Positions 1 to 8,800 of a stretch of 64,000 bases of DNA are shown here, in pieces. The stretch is from NCBI GenBank assembly GCA_947488605.1, contig CANKZJ010000006.1, positions 71,822-135,821 of the forward strand, in the 5' to 3' direction. The DNA is from an uncultured Paracoccaceae bacterium. Its GTDB lineage: Bacteria; Pseudomonadota; Alphaproteobacteria; Rhodobacterales; Rhodobacteraceae. The stretch's first letter is position 1. Every line of letters begins with the position of its first letter. The notes beneath the pieces were generated by a model. The model was not told the DNA's origin. It searched no databases and saw only the letters and a program-made list of their open reading frames with translations. A program made the position numbers and the translations under genes.

Positions 1-1125
1 GCTCCGGGTTTTGCAGTTTATGGCACGTCGCCAAACGCACCTTTTGCAATCACTGCAGACGTCGCGCGCAACTTTTACGCCGTGCAATTCCACCCCGAAG
101 TCCACCACACGCCCAATGGCGCCAAGCTATATGAAAACTTCGTCCGTATCGCTGGATTTACTGGCGATTGGACGATGGGTGCGTACCGCGAACAAGCCAT
201 CGACGCGATCAAGGCTCAGGTCGGCGATGCGCACGTCATTTGCGCCCTTTCTGGTGGTGTTGATTCATCGGTCGCCGCGGCTTTGCTGTATGAAGCGATT
301 GGCGACCAACTCACATGTGTTTTCGTTGACCACGGCTTGCTGCGCTTAAACGAGGCTGAAGAAGTCGTCGGCATGTTCCGCGACAACATGAACCTCAAAG
401 TCATTCATGCGGATGAAAGTGCGCTGTTCCTAGGTGAACTTGAAGGCCAATCCGACCCTGAGACCAAGCGCAAAATCATTGGACGCCTGTTTATTGATGT
501 CTTCCAGAAATACGCCAATGAAATCGAGGGAGCGGCCTTCCTAGCCCAAGGCACGCTTTACCCCGATGTCATTGAAAGTGTGAGCTTTTCTGGTGGTCCA
601 TCCGTCACAATCAAATCGCACCACAATGTCGGCGGTTTGCCAGAAAAGATGGGCCTGAAACTGGTTGAGCCGCTGCGTGAACTCTTCAAAGACGAAGTGC
701 GCGCCTTGGGCGTGGAACTCGGTCTACCCAAATCGTTCATCGGTCGCCACCCATTCCCCGGCCCCGGTCTTGCCATTCGTTGCCCCGGCGAGATTACCCG
801 CGAGAAACTTGAAATTCTGCGCAAGGCTGATGCGGTCTATATCGACCAAATCCGCAAACACGGGCTTTATGATGATATCTGGCAAGCCTTTGTTGCGATC
901 TTGCCGGTGCGCACCGTTGGCGTCATGGGCGACGGGCGCACATATGATTTTGCCTGCGCCTTGCGCGCTGTGACATCTGTCGATGGCATGACCGCGGATT
1001 ACTATCCCTTCAGCCATGAGTTCCTTGGTGAGACCGCCACGCGGATCATCAACGAGGTGCAAGGCATCAACCGGGTGACCTACGATATCACCAGCAAACC
1101 ACCCGGCACCATTGAATGGGAATAA
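1..1125 (+). CDS. guaA: GMP synthase (glutamine-hydrolysing), 3' part
   Basis: Makes GMP from XMP using ATP and glutamine-derived ammonia in the cytoplasm. The reading frame is open from base 1, so the gene starts outside the window; 374 C-terminal residues are visible of a usual ~520. The fragment begins in the class I glutamine amidotransferase domain (the catalytic His and Glu lie in VQFHPEVHH). The ATP-pyrophosphatase P-loop SGGVDSS is at about base 250, and the C-terminal dimerisation domain ends with PPGTIEWE, the typical GuaA terminus. The catalytic Cys is not in view. It converges on the next gene with only 4 bases between the two stop codons. Identity is certain. Confidence 0.97.
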   Translation, partial: APGFAVYGTSPNAPFAITADVARNFYAVQFHPEVHHTPNGAKLYENFVRIAGFTGDWTMGAYREQAIDAIKAQVGDAHVICALSGGVDSSVAAALLYEAIGDQLTCVFVDHGLLRLNEAEEVVGMFRDNMNLKVIHADESALFLGELEGQSDPETKRKIIGRLFIDVFQKYANEIEGAAFLAQGTLYPDVIESVSFSGGPSVTIKSHHNVGGLPEKMGLKLVEPLRELFKDEVRALGVELGLPKSFIGRHPFPGPGLAIRCPGEITREKLEILRKADAVYIDQIRKHGLYDDIWQAFVAILPVRTVGVMGDGRTYDFACALRAVTSVDGMTADYYPFSHEFLGETATRIINEVQGINRVTYDITSKPPGTIEWE

Positions 1126-1129
1126 TCCG

Positions 1130-1738
1130 CTAGGACCGCAGTGCCGCAACCAATAAGTCGGACGTGAATTCGCCCGGCGCACAAGCTGCGAGATCCCCCA
1201 ACTGCCCAATCGCAAACCACTCGGCGCGCGCAGCAAGACCGACTTCGACCGTTGGCCCCAAGCGCAATGGGTCACGGCCCCAATGAATGCCGGTAAACGG
1301 TTCTTCATCAAATAATGTCGCAAGGTCGGTCTTGGGCAAACCCGCGCGGGCCATCAAGAACCCCGCGATACAATCAACCTGCCGTGCGACAAGCCCGCGC
1401 AGCATCGCCTCTTCATAGCGACGATTGCGGATTTGCCGCAACGCAAAATCGGCGACCCCATGTTGCACCTGAACGGCATGCCCATATTCATGCGCCACCA
1501 AATAGGCTGCTTGCGGTGCGTTATAAACGCCGTTTGCAATCAGGATTTGTTGGGAGGTCGTGCAATAGGCAATCTGGTCATTGACCATGTCATCGGCACC
1601 GCACAGCCCTGCAATCTGATCAACGACCACAACCTGCGGCATTCGCGCAAAGGCGTCGCGCGCGGCTCCCGCAACACCGGCAACTGGATCAGCATGCAGC
1701 GCACCCGCCCACATCATGAACATTATGATCAATCGCAT
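1130..1738 (-). CDS. Secreted putative neutral zinc metallopeptidase (YpfJ-like)
   Basis: A 202-residue protein with a short hydrophobic N-terminus ending in ALHADP, which looks like a signal peptide, so it is probably periplasmic. Near residue 85 it has HEYGH, the HExxH zinc-binding signature, followed by RQVDCIAG. That resembles the ELQADCLAG-type segment of the putative neutral zinc metallopeptidase family (YpfJ, PF04228) and would supply the third ligand region. It is shorter than YpfJ (~290 residues), so the family match is tentative. No operon partner: guaA converges on its 3' end and an EamA transporter diverges from its 5' end. The substrate is unknown. Confidence 0.7.
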   Translation of the reverse strand: MRLIIMFMMWAGALHADPVAGVAGAARDAFARMPQVVVVDQIAGLCGADDMVNDQIAYCTTSQQILIANGVYNAPQAAYLVAHEYGHAVQVQHGVADFALRQIRNRRYEEAMLRGLVARQVDCIAGFLMARAGLPKTDLATLFDEEPFTGIHWGRDPLRLGPTVEVGLAARAEWFAIGQLGDLAACAPGEFTSDLLVAALRS

Positions 1739-1806
1739 ATGCTTCCCCCCTCGTCATCCCGCTACACCATCACACTCTGACAGGGGTTGCAAAACGTTCA
1801 GCCAAA

Positions 1807-2688
1807 GTGGCAACTGCCCAGATGAGCAATACACTGCAAGCCGCCCTTTGGATGATCGGCGCAATCACTTCTTTTACGCTGATGGCCATCGCCGGGCGCA
1901 CAGTAAGCATCGAACTCGACACATTCGAGATCATGCTCTACCGCAGCCTGACAGGCATCATCATTGTTCTGGGCGTTGGTTATTACGCAGGCACATTGCA
2001 ACAAATCCGGCGCAATCGCTTGGGGCTGCATGCAACGCGTAATATTTGTCACTTTGCGGGGCAAAACCTGTGGTTTTATGCGATCACGATGATCCCCCTC
2101 GCGCAAGTCTTTGCACTGGAATTCACGACGCCGATTTGGGTGATCCTTCTATCACCACTTCTGCTGCGCGAAAAAATGACATTTGTGGGCGCGGTCAGTG
2201 CATTGATCGGGTTCATTGGCATTCTGATCGTCGCACGACCTGATGCCGCCAACATCAGCTATGGCCTGATCGCGGCTGCTGGCTGCGCTGTGTTCTTTGC
2301 TCTCACCGCGATTTTTACCCGCATGCTGACCCGGACCGAGACCATTACGACAATTTTATTCTACCTGACTGTGATGCAAGCCGTCTTTGGGTTGATCTGT
2401 GCAGGCTACGATGGCGATATCGCGACCCCATCGGCGCAGGCGCTGCCTTGGGTCATCGGGATCGGGTGTGCAGGCCTACTGGCACATTTCTGCCTGACTA
2501 AAGCGCTCAGCATCGCGCCGGCCAGTGTGGTGATGCCTATCGACTTTGTGCGCCTACCTACAATCGCAGTTGTGGGCATGTTGCTTTATGATGAGCCCTT
2601 GGAAGTGGCTATCTTTGTCGGTGCCGCGCTGATCTTTGTGGCCAACTACATCAACATCACCTTCGCAATGCGCCAAAACAAGGCGTAA
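1807..2688 (+). CDS. EamA/DMT-family membrane transporter
   Basis: A 293-residue protein of about ten hydrophobic segments arranged as two EamA repeats of five helices each, the layout of drug/metabolite transporters. Family members export or import small metabolites across the inner membrane; the substrate cannot be read from sequence. The conserved segment after TM3 (FALEFTTPIWVILLSPLLLREK) is typical of the family. The frame opens with GTG at 1807; an ATG five codons later (1822) is an equally possible start and neither has a good ribosome binding site. It is divergent from the zinc peptidase gene and probably monocistronic. Confidence 0.85.
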   Translation: MATAQMSNTLQAALWMIGAITSFTLMAIAGRTVSIELDTFEIMLYRSLTGIIIVLGVGYYAGTLQQIRRNRLGLHATRNICHFAGQNLWFYAITMIPLAQVFALEFTTPIWVILLSPLLLREKMTFVGAVSALIGFIGILIVARPDAANISYGLIAAAGCAVFFALTAIFTRMLTRTETITTILFYLTVMQAVFGLICAGYDGDIATPSAQALPWVIGIGCAGLLAHFCLTKALSIAPASVVMPIDFVRLPTIAVVGMLLYDEPLEVAIFVGAALIFVANYINITFAMRQNKA

Positions 2689-2848
2689 CATGGCCAACCC
2701 AATGAAAATTACAAAGCCGCGGGCATTATTGTAATTTTGTGACGCAGCGGCGCGGGCATAAAAATGACGTGGCGTTAATAATTGACGTAAAGCTTGGGCA
2801 TTCCTTAGAGTTCACTGCACATATATTATTCATGACAGGGATGAGGAC

Positions 2849-3955
2849 ATGAAAAACGCACTATCAGCAGGGGCGGCGTTACTGCTTTCCACAAGCATTG
2901 CAACGGCGGGGGGACTTGATCGGTCCGGCAATGCATATTCGGTTTTGTTTGAAGAGGGCAACTATGTACAGTTGTCGTTTTCCTCAACGATGCCCGATGT
3001 CTCGGGTGACTATCCAGGTATCGCTGGCGGTGGTTCTACTGGAAACATGGCAAATGACTACATCTCTGCTGGCTTAGCATTGAAGTATGCCATTTCAGAT
3101 CAAGTTGATCTCGGCCTGTTTATCAACCAGCCATATGGTGCCAGTTCCGAGTACTCTCAGGGTGCTTTCGCAGGGCTTGAAGCCGATTGGAAAAGCACGC
3201 AGGTCGCGGTCGTCGGTAAGTATCAAGTGAATGAGGAAATCTCCGTTTACGGTGGTCTCCGTGCAATTCAATCAGAAGCTGATATCGCAATTCCCGGGGC
3301 ACTGGTTGTAGGCGCTGGTGGTTCACCAGCAAATTACACAGGCGTAGCCGACAGCAACACGCAGTTTGGCTACCTTTTGGGTGCCGCGTATGAAATGCCT
3401 GAAATTGCATTGCGCGTTTCGCTGACTTACGAAAGCGGCGTTGAGCACGATTTTGATATGAACGAAGTCTTTGTTGGCGGTCTCAACCTGGACGAAGACA
3501 ACACAATGGATATCGAGTTGCCTCAATCTGTGACCCTCGACTTCCAGTCAGGAATCGCAGCAGACACCCTGCTCTTTGGGTCTGTCCGTTGGGCTGAGTG
3601 GTCTGTTTGGGAAGTACGTCCAGATGAGTATCTGGCGGATACCGGAGGTCGTGTGACCGGTCTTGATGATGATGTGTTCACCTACCGCGTAGGCCTGGGT
3701 CGCCGGATCAATGATCAGGTTTCAGTCTTTGGTCGGGTAACGTTTGAAGACGGCAATGGCGGAGTTGCAAACCGCTTGGCACCAACCGATGGATCAACCA
3801 GCTATGGCCTTGGTGGCAGCTATACCATGGACGACATCGAGATTTCGGGCGGTATTGAGTATGCTGTCGTTGGTGACACAACGGACAGCATTGGCACAGA
3901 GTTTGCTGATAACAGTGCTGTCGGCGTTGGGATCAACGTTGGCTTTAGTTTCTAA
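2849..3955 (+). CDS. Outer-membrane beta-barrel protein, OmpP1/FadL-like
   Basis: A 368-residue protein with a clear signal peptide (cleavage likely after STSIATA). The rest is rich in alternating hydrophobic strands, Gly and Asp turns, and ends in a terminal aromatic (NVGFSF), the outer-membrane beta-signal recognised by BamA. Segments such as LPQSVTLDFQSGIA and LFGSVRWAEW resemble FadL/OmpP1 long-chain fatty acid or hydrophobic-compound channels. At 368 residues it is a little shorter than E. coli FadL. The ATG is preceded by GATGAGGAC. It stands alone, with a strong terminator 30 bases downstream. The substrate is unknown. Confidence 0.78.
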   Translation: MKNALSAGAALLLSTSIATAGGLDRSGNAYSVLFEEGNYVQLSFSSTMPDVSGDYPGIAGGGSTGNMANDYISAGLALKYAISDQVDLGLFINQPYGASSEYSQGAFAGLEADWKSTQVAVVGKYQVNEEISVYGGLRAIQSEADIAIPGALVVGAGGSPANYTGVADSNTQFGYLLGAAYEMPEIALRVSLTYESGVEHDFDMNEVFVGGLNLDEDNTMDIELPQSVTLDFQSGIAADTLLFGSVRWAEWSVWEVRPDEYLADTGGRVTGLDDDVFTYRVGLGRRINDQVSVFGRVTFEDGNGGVANRLAPTDGSTSYGLGGSYTMDDIEISGGIEYAVVGDTTDSIGTEFADNSAVGVGINVGFSF

Positions 3956-3983
3956 AGTCTGAGCCCATTTTCATAGTTGGACT

Positions 3984-4011
3984 AAGCCCCGCTCTCGCGG
4001 GGCTTTTTCTT
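3984..4011 (+). terminator. Rho-independent terminator of the FadL-like gene
   Basis: A perfect 9-bp stem (AAGCCCCGC / GCGGGGCTT) with a 4-base loop TCTC is followed by a T-rich run. It lies 30 bases after the stop codon of the outer-membrane protein gene and ahead of the next gene on the same strand. Confidence 0.9.
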
Positions 4012-4068
4012 TGCGCACGCGCATGATCCGGGTTGCACCTGACCCACCGAACAGATCATGTCGCACGC

Positions 4069-4992
4069 ATGGCAGCCGTTCAAAAAACCATTTCGCCCCG
4101 TGCTTGGGCAGAGCTCTTCGCGCTCTCCCTCATTTGGGGTGCATCATTCCTGTCGATCAGGATTGCACTGGATGAAATCGGTCCGCTGACAGCCGTAGCA
4201 CACCGCACCGGCTGGGCGATGCTTATCTTATGGACCTACGTTCTGATCCGACGCTTAACTATCCCAACGGACCTACGGGTTTGGGGGGCATTTCTGGTGA
4301 TGGGCCTGCTAAACAACGTCATTCCGTTTAGCCTGATGGCGTGGGGTCAGTTGCATATTGAAACCGGCCTTACTTCTATTCTCAACGCATCAACAGCCGT
4401 GTTTGGCGTTATCGCTGCCGCTATCTTCTTCGCAGATGAGCGCTTAACAGCACGCAAAGCCATTGGTGTTGCGATGGGCTTCGTAGGCGTTTCAACCGCG
4501 ATTGGCCTCACCGCATTCAAAGAATTCGACATCCGCTCTTTGGGTCAGCTGGCCGTGATTGCTGGCACGATGAGCTATGCGCTTGCCGGCGTCTGGGCGC
4601 GCAAAAAGCTCGGCCATCTCAAACCGCAGGTCGCGGCAGCTGGCATGCTGGCGGGTGCAAGTGTGATGACGATCCCGGCCGCTTGGATCATCGAGGGCCC
4701 GATCCGTTTTGATCTGGCACCCCAGACATGGGCCGCTATCAGCTATTACGCGATTGTCGCGACCGCGATTGCCTACATGCTGTACTACCGCGTTCTCGCG
4801 ATGGCTGGCAGCGGCAACCTGATGCTGTGTACGCTTTTGGTCGCCCCGGTGGCGATTGTGCTAGGTGCTGTCGTGCTGTCAGAAGCATTGCCACTGCGGG
4901 CCTATATCGGCTTTGGTATTCTTGCGACCGGCTTGCTGATCCTTGATGGGCGGTTATTTAAGGCGCGCCAGAACCGCCCGCGCCGCACGTAA
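4069..4992 (+). CDS. EamA/DMT-family membrane transporter
   Basis: A 307-residue polytopic protein with two EamA domains of about five helices each (first LIWGASFLSIRIAL, second after about residue 150). It is probably an inner-membrane metabolite exporter of unknown substrate. The frame is open back to a TTG at 4033, but the ATG at 4069 places the first helix about 15 residues in, as usual for the family, so that start is preferred. Its last 39 bases overlap the 3' end of lpxB on the opposite strand, so the two C-termini are encoded antisense to each other. Confidence 0.85.
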   Translation: MAAVQKTISPRAWAELFALSLIWGASFLSIRIALDEIGPLTAVAHRTGWAMLILWTYVLIRRLTIPTDLRVWGAFLVMGLLNNVIPFSLMAWGQLHIETGLTSILNASTAVFGVIAAAIFFADERLTARKAIGVAMGFVGVSTAIGLTAFKEFDIRSLGQLAVIAGTMSYALAGVWARKKLGHLKPQVAAAGMLAGASVMTIPAAWIIEGPIRFDLAPQTWAAISYYAIVATAIAYMLYYRVLAMAGSGNLMLCTLLVAPVAIVLGAVVLSEALPLRAYIGFGILATGLLILDGRLFKARQNRPRRT

Positions 4993-6072
4993 CGCCGGGG
5001 CTTCACCCCCCTGCCCCAAACGCTCCATCGTCAGCGCCATCGCTGCTTGTTGCTTTTCAGGATGCGCCAATGCGTCGATTAGAGCCTCGGCAATGGGTTC
5101 CGGTTGACACGCATGCCCAATAAACTCGGGCACAGTCCGCGTGTCCGAGACGAGGTTCACAAGTGTAACTGTATCAACCATCAACATCCGGCTGATAATG
5201 ATCCGGCTAAGCCACGCCATGTCATAAGCGATCACCATCGGTGTCCCACTTGCCGCCAACTCCAAAGACACAGTGCCAGACGCCGCCAGTGCGACATCAG
5301 CACGCCGAAACCACGCTGCTTTGTCCCGCGTCGCTGGGTCAAGTACCGTCACGGGCACTGTCCATCCCGCAACACGCTCTTTCACCAATGCATGCACGCT
5401 AGCGGTCGTGGGAATTATAAATTGGGCATCCGGCATTTGGGCTGCCACCTGTGCCACTGCCGCACCAAACCGATCTGTCAGGCGCGATACTTCGCCTTTT
5501 CGGCTGCCGGGCAAAACTAAAACGACAGTGCCTTCCGCATTCAGCGCCGCGGCCTCGGCCTGCGTGGCGACAGGCTCTGCGACAACGGGATGACCGACAA
5601 AGTCGCACTCCATCCCTGCGGCTTGCATCAACGGAGGTTCAAACGGAAAAAGAGCCAACACATGATCAATATGTGCCGCCATTTTTTGCGCCCGTTTCGG
5701 CCGCCATGCCCAAACTGTTGGCGCCACATAATGCACGGTGCGCGTCTCACTTGCAGCTTTCACAAGGCGGGCGACGCGCAGGCAAAAGTCAGGGCTGTCG
5801 ATCGTGATCAATACATCAGGCTGGGTTTCGATAATAGCCTCGGCCATTTGCCTGATCCGGGCCTTCAAGGCGCGATATTTGGGCAAGATTTCTGCAAGCC
5901 CCATCACACTGAGTTCATCCATCGCAAAGCGGCTTTGCAGACCTTCTGACTGCATCAAAGGTCCACCGACGCCATCGAACATCACGCCCGGTTGCAACGT
6001 CTTGAGCCCCGCCATCAATGCCGCACCCAGCTTATCGCCAGACGCCTCGCCCGCGATCAAAAAGACCTTCAT
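4954..6072 (-). CDS. lpxB: Lipid-A-disaccharide synthase
   Basis: Joins UDP-2,3-diacylglucosamine and lipid X to give the lipid A disaccharide at the cytoplasmic face of the inner membrane. At 372 residues it has the usual length. Recognisable LpxB segments are the N-terminal AGEASGDKLGA, the central YVAPTVWAWRPKR (residues ~140-152), FVGHPVV, and the C-terminal ASGTVSLELA region that binds the sugar nucleotide. It is the last gene of the long pyrH-to-lpxB run and its ATG overlaps the lpxI stop by four bases. No terminator is visible; its 3' end runs into the convergent EamA gene. Confidence 0.96.
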   Translation of the reverse strand: MKVFLIAGEASGDKLGAALMAGLKTLQPGVMFDGVGGPLMQSEGLQSRFAMDELSVMGLAEILPKYRALKARIRQMAEAIIETQPDVLITIDSPDFCLRVARLVKAASETRTVHYVAPTVWAWRPKRAQKMAAHIDHVLALFPFEPPLMQAAGMECDFVGHPVVAEPVATQAEAAALNAEGTVVLVLPGSRKGEVSRLTDRFGAAVAQVAAQMPDAQFIIPTTASVHALVKERVAGWTVPVTVLDPATRDKAAWFRRADVALAASGTVSLELAASGTPMVIAYDMAWLSRIIISRMLMVDTVTLVNLVSDTRTVPEFIGHACQPEPIAEALIDALAHPEKQQAAMALTMERLGQGGEAPALRAARAVLARLK

Positions 6073-6950
6073 GCACCCCCCTTTGGACGCACCCAGAACA
6101 CCAGGCCGGCCGCGTCGAGAGTTGCGCGCACGTCCGCTTCATTCAGCACCATAACACCGCCATGTTCAATCACGATCCCGGCCAAGCCAATCGCGACGGC
6201 CTGCTGGGCTGTCTTTGGTCCAATTACCGGCAAATCCGCGCGGCGATCCTGATCCGGCTTTGGGGCTTTGAACAGTATTGCACCACGCGCATCAACAGGT
6301 TCACCCTCAGACCCGCTAAGCCATTCCGCAGCACTGCCCAAAACCGCGCCAAGCCCATCAACCGGCGCCCAGAAATCATCATCGCCCGGTGCAAACCGGG
6401 CCAACATTGCGTCTGTTCCCGCTTGATCTTCGCGCGCGAGGACCCGGCCATTGCGGACAAGGCATGCTTGCCCCACATCCGCTTTGCCCATGTCGCGCAC
6501 GGCTTGTTCTGCCGTGACTGCATCCTGTCGCATGTCAAATGTGACTGGCGCACGTCCCAAAACACCTTCTGCGGGCAACAAATCCGGCGCAATGTCATGT
6601 GCAGCACGAACTTTGATCCCGGCATCCTCGAAAATCGCGATGATCGCGCGCAAGGCACCGTCGTCTCCTTGTGCAATCGCATGCATGATCTTCGGCACCA
6701 ATGGCTTGGTCAGCGGATCAATGGCAGTTGGATCAATCGCCGGGCGCAGCACTGCGCCGGCCATGCAGACTTCGGTGATACCGCGCGACTTGAGGTCACT
6801 TAGGAGGCTTCCCAATTGCTCAATCCGGAAGGTCACATCTGGTGTGACTGCAGGTCGAAACCCCGCCATCGCACACACCAAAGGACGCGTCGCCAATCGC
6901 GCCATGATAGCAACGGGCAGATCACCTGTGCCTGCGATCAGCGCCAGCAT
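6069..6950 (-). CDS. lpxI: UDP-2,3-diacylglucosamine pyrophosphatase LpxI
   Basis: Hydrolyses UDP-2,3-diacylglucosamine to lipid X in lipid A synthesis. It is the non-orthologous replacement for LpxH in alphaproteobacteria. The 293-residue protein fits the DUF1009 family: N-terminal LALIAGTGDLPVAIM, a middle GDDGALRAI-like stretch, and a C-terminal domain with GPKTAQQAVAIGLAG. Position supports the call, because it lies between lpxA and lpxB where LpxI usually sits. It overlaps lpxA by one base and lpxB by four, implying translational coupling. Confidence 0.92.
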   Translation of the reverse strand: MLALIAGTGDLPVAIMARLATRPLVCAMAGFRPAVTPDVTFRIEQLGSLLSDLKSRGITEVCMAGAVLRPAIDPTAIDPLTKPLVPKIMHAIAQGDDGALRAIIAIFEDAGIKVRAAHDIAPDLLPAEGVLGRAPVTFDMRQDAVTAEQAVRDMGKADVGQACLVRNGRVLAREDQAGTDAMLARFAPGDDDFWAPVDGLGAVLGSAAEWLSGSEGEPVDARGAILFKAPKPDQDRRADLPVIGPKTAQQAVAIGLAGIVIEHGGVMVLNEADVRATLDAAGLVFWVRPKGGA

Positions 6951-7732
6951 CAGCCGGGCGTCAGGAAATTACGGTCAGTATCGCCAAGGATGAAATCGAC
7001 CATTTGCTGCACATAGGCACTGTCGCTTTCGTCCGCCAAACGGTGGGCACGCTCGTGGAATGTACCCTCGCCGTCCTTGAGCATCTGAAAAGCGGCGCGC
7101 AAGGCGGTGATATCCGAGCGGCTGACACCTTTGCGTTTAAGACCAACAAGGTTCAGGCCATCCAGCACACCGCGCGGTGCCTGGACAAGTCCATGTGGCA
7201 CGACATCCTTGGTCACCATCGTGACGGCGCCGATGATCGCGCCCTGCCCGATCCGTACCCATTGATGTACGCCGGACAAACCACCGATGATAACATCATC
7301 CTCGATAATGCAATGACCAGCGACAGCAGAGGAATTCACCACGATCACGCGATCCCCGATCTGCGCATCATGGGCCACATGGCATCCGGCCATAAACAGT
7401 CCATCATCACCGATCCGCGTCTCACCACCGCCCTTTGCGGTGCCAAGGTTCATCGTGACATGCTCGCGGATGCGGTTGCGCACACCAATGCGCAGCCGCG
7501 TCTTCTCACCATCAAACTTAAGATCTTGCGGGATGGCCCCAATCACCGCGAACGGAAAAATAGTCGTATCAGCGCCAATATGTGTATCGCCATCGATGAT
7601 AACATGGCTATGCAACACAACCCTGTCACCAAGAACGACATCCGCGCCAATCACGCAAAACGGACCAATTTCGCAATCAGCACCAAACTTTGCACCATCT
7701 GCAATAATGGCGGAGGGGTGAATTCCTGCCAT
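6950..7732 (-). CDS. lpxA: UDP-N-acetylglucosamine acyltransferase
   Basis: First step of lipid A synthesis: moves a 3-hydroxyacyl chain from ACP to the 3-OH of UDP-GlcNAc. The 260-residue protein starts with IHPSAIIADGAKFG and runs through left-handed beta-helix hexapeptide repeats ([IVL]GxxxxI). The catalytic His is in the GCHVAHDAQIGD segment around residue 120. The C-terminal part is helical, as in LpxA trimers. It overlaps fabZ and lpxI by one base each, within the envelope operon. Confidence 0.96.
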   Translation of the reverse strand: MAGIHPSAIIADGAKFGADCEIGPFCVIGADVVLGDRVVLHSHVIIDGDTHIGADTTIFPFAVIGAIPQDLKFDGEKTRLRIGVRNRIREHVTMNLGTAKGGGETRIGDDGLFMAGCHVAHDAQIGDRVIVVNSSAVAGHCIIEDDVIIGGLSGVHQWVRIGQGAIIGAVTMVTKDVVPHGLVQAPRGVLDGLNLVGLKRKGVSRSDITALRAAFQMLKDGEGTFHERAHRLADESDSAYVQQMVDFILGDTDRNFLTPG

Positions 7733-8193
7733 TAGCCTTGCATGTCCATCATCGCAGTGAACTCTGCTTCGGCAGCCATCTCACCATCGACGGTCGCAAC
7801 ACCCTTAAAGCGCCAGACCTTGCCGCCCGGTTTGCCGCGCGTGGTTTCAACATGCATCTCCAGCACATCACCCGGTACGACTTTGCGGCGGAATTTGCAG
7901 CCATCAATCGCCATGAAATAAACGAGCAGGTTGCCATCCGTCAGACCCAAAGAAGCGCCAACCATCACAGCAGTCGTTTGCGCCATCGCTTCGACGATTG
8001 TGACGCCAGGCATAATAGGGTTGCCGGGGAAATGCCCTTGGAAGTGCGGCTCGTTCATCGTGACGTTCTTGATGCCAACAGCTGAGGTCGTGCCATTGAT
8101 GCTGTGGACCTTATCCACCAGTAAAAACGGGTATCGATGCGGCAGGATCTTCTGGATCAGTTGAATATCGGCAGTCGTGACTGGCTCGGTCAT
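7732..8193 (-). CDS. fabZ: 3-hydroxyacyl-ACP dehydratase FabZ
   Basis: Dehydrates 3-hydroxyacyl-ACP in fatty acid elongation and so competes with LpxA for 3-hydroxyacyl-ACP. The 153-residue hot-dog fold protein carries [10 protein letters not shown], the catalytic-His segment [11 protein letters not shown], and the Glu in [10 protein letters not shown]. Its stop overlaps the lpxA start by one base, the classic fabZ-lpxA coupling that helps balance membrane phospholipid and lipid A production. Confidence 0.96.
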   Translation of the reverse strand: MTEPVTTADIQLIQKILPHRYPFLLVDKVHSINGTTSAVGIKNVTMNEPHFQGHFPGNPIMPGVTIVEAMAQTTAVMVGASLGLTDGNLLVYFMAIDGCKFRRKVVPGDVLEMHVETTRGKPGGKVWRFKGVATVDGEMAAEAEFTAMMDMQG

Positions 8194-8278
8194 TCCGGGC
8201 GCTCCTTATCTTTGTTGGCGCGCCAAAGCCGCCGCTGCTGTATGACTACCAATGTGCCACTGGCCCGGCAAGCACCAG

Positions 8279-8800
8279 CTACCGGGACCCATCGCCCAAT
8301 TGGGCATCAATGCGCACAATCGCATCATCCGTAATATTGGCAGCCCTCACCGAGAGCACGACATTGCGCTGCTCCATCACCATCGTAGCACCGCGTTCAA
8401 GCATGATGTTGGCGACGATCCCTTGCACCTGCTGCTCGAATTGCGAGCGCGCCTCAGCGGTTGCGACCTGCAATTCAACGTTCTTGGCGTCGCGGACCCG
8501 GCGGACTTCTTGTACCTTTTGATCGAAAGCTTCGGATTCGATGCGGAATTCTTCGATTGGCATGTCTGGTCGACGCACGGTCAAACTGCGCTCTTCAAGG
8601 GTCAGCGTTTCGACAATGCGATCATTCTCGGCCTGCAACTCCTCAGCCATTTGCGCCAAGTCCCGCGCGATCCGTTGCCCATAAAGTGTCTCGACGAACA
8701 AACGCTCGCTATCAACGATCAGCACAGGCGGAGAGGTCTGTTGCGCTGACACCGGCAAAGCCAGCAACATCCATACCAAAAGCGCCCGCAAGACCCGCAT
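8279..8800 (-). CDS. OmpH/Skp-family periplasmic chaperone
   Basis: A 173-residue protein with a signal peptide (LLVWMLLALPVSAQQ) and a long charged helical middle (residues ~50-130, repeated Glu/Arg/Gln), matching the Skp/OmpH tentacle chaperone fold. Such proteins hold unfolded outer-membrane proteins in the periplasm until BamA inserts them. It directly follows bamA (start and stop overlap by one base), the standard bamA-skp pair, with fabZ 85 bases downstream. The core sequence is divergent, so the family assignment rests on size, coiled-coil character and position. Confidence 0.85.
   Translation of the reverse strand: MRVLRALLVWMLLALPVSAQQTSPPVLIVDSERLFVETLYGQRIARDLAQMAEELQAENDRIVETLTLEERSLTVRRPDMPIEEFRIESEAFDQKVQEVRRVRDAKNVELQVATAEARSQFEQQVQGIVANIMLERGATMVMEQRNVVLSVRAANITDDAIVRIDAQLGDGSR

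Noticed and set aside
724..1323. Long minus-strand frame of 199 codons over guaA
   Set aside because: It is the shadow of guaA and the peptidase gene; no start signal or protein-like sequence.
2782..2810. Promoter TTGACG-N17-TTAGAG before the FadL-like gene
   Set aside because: The -10 matches consensus at only two positions, so it is not listed as a feature.
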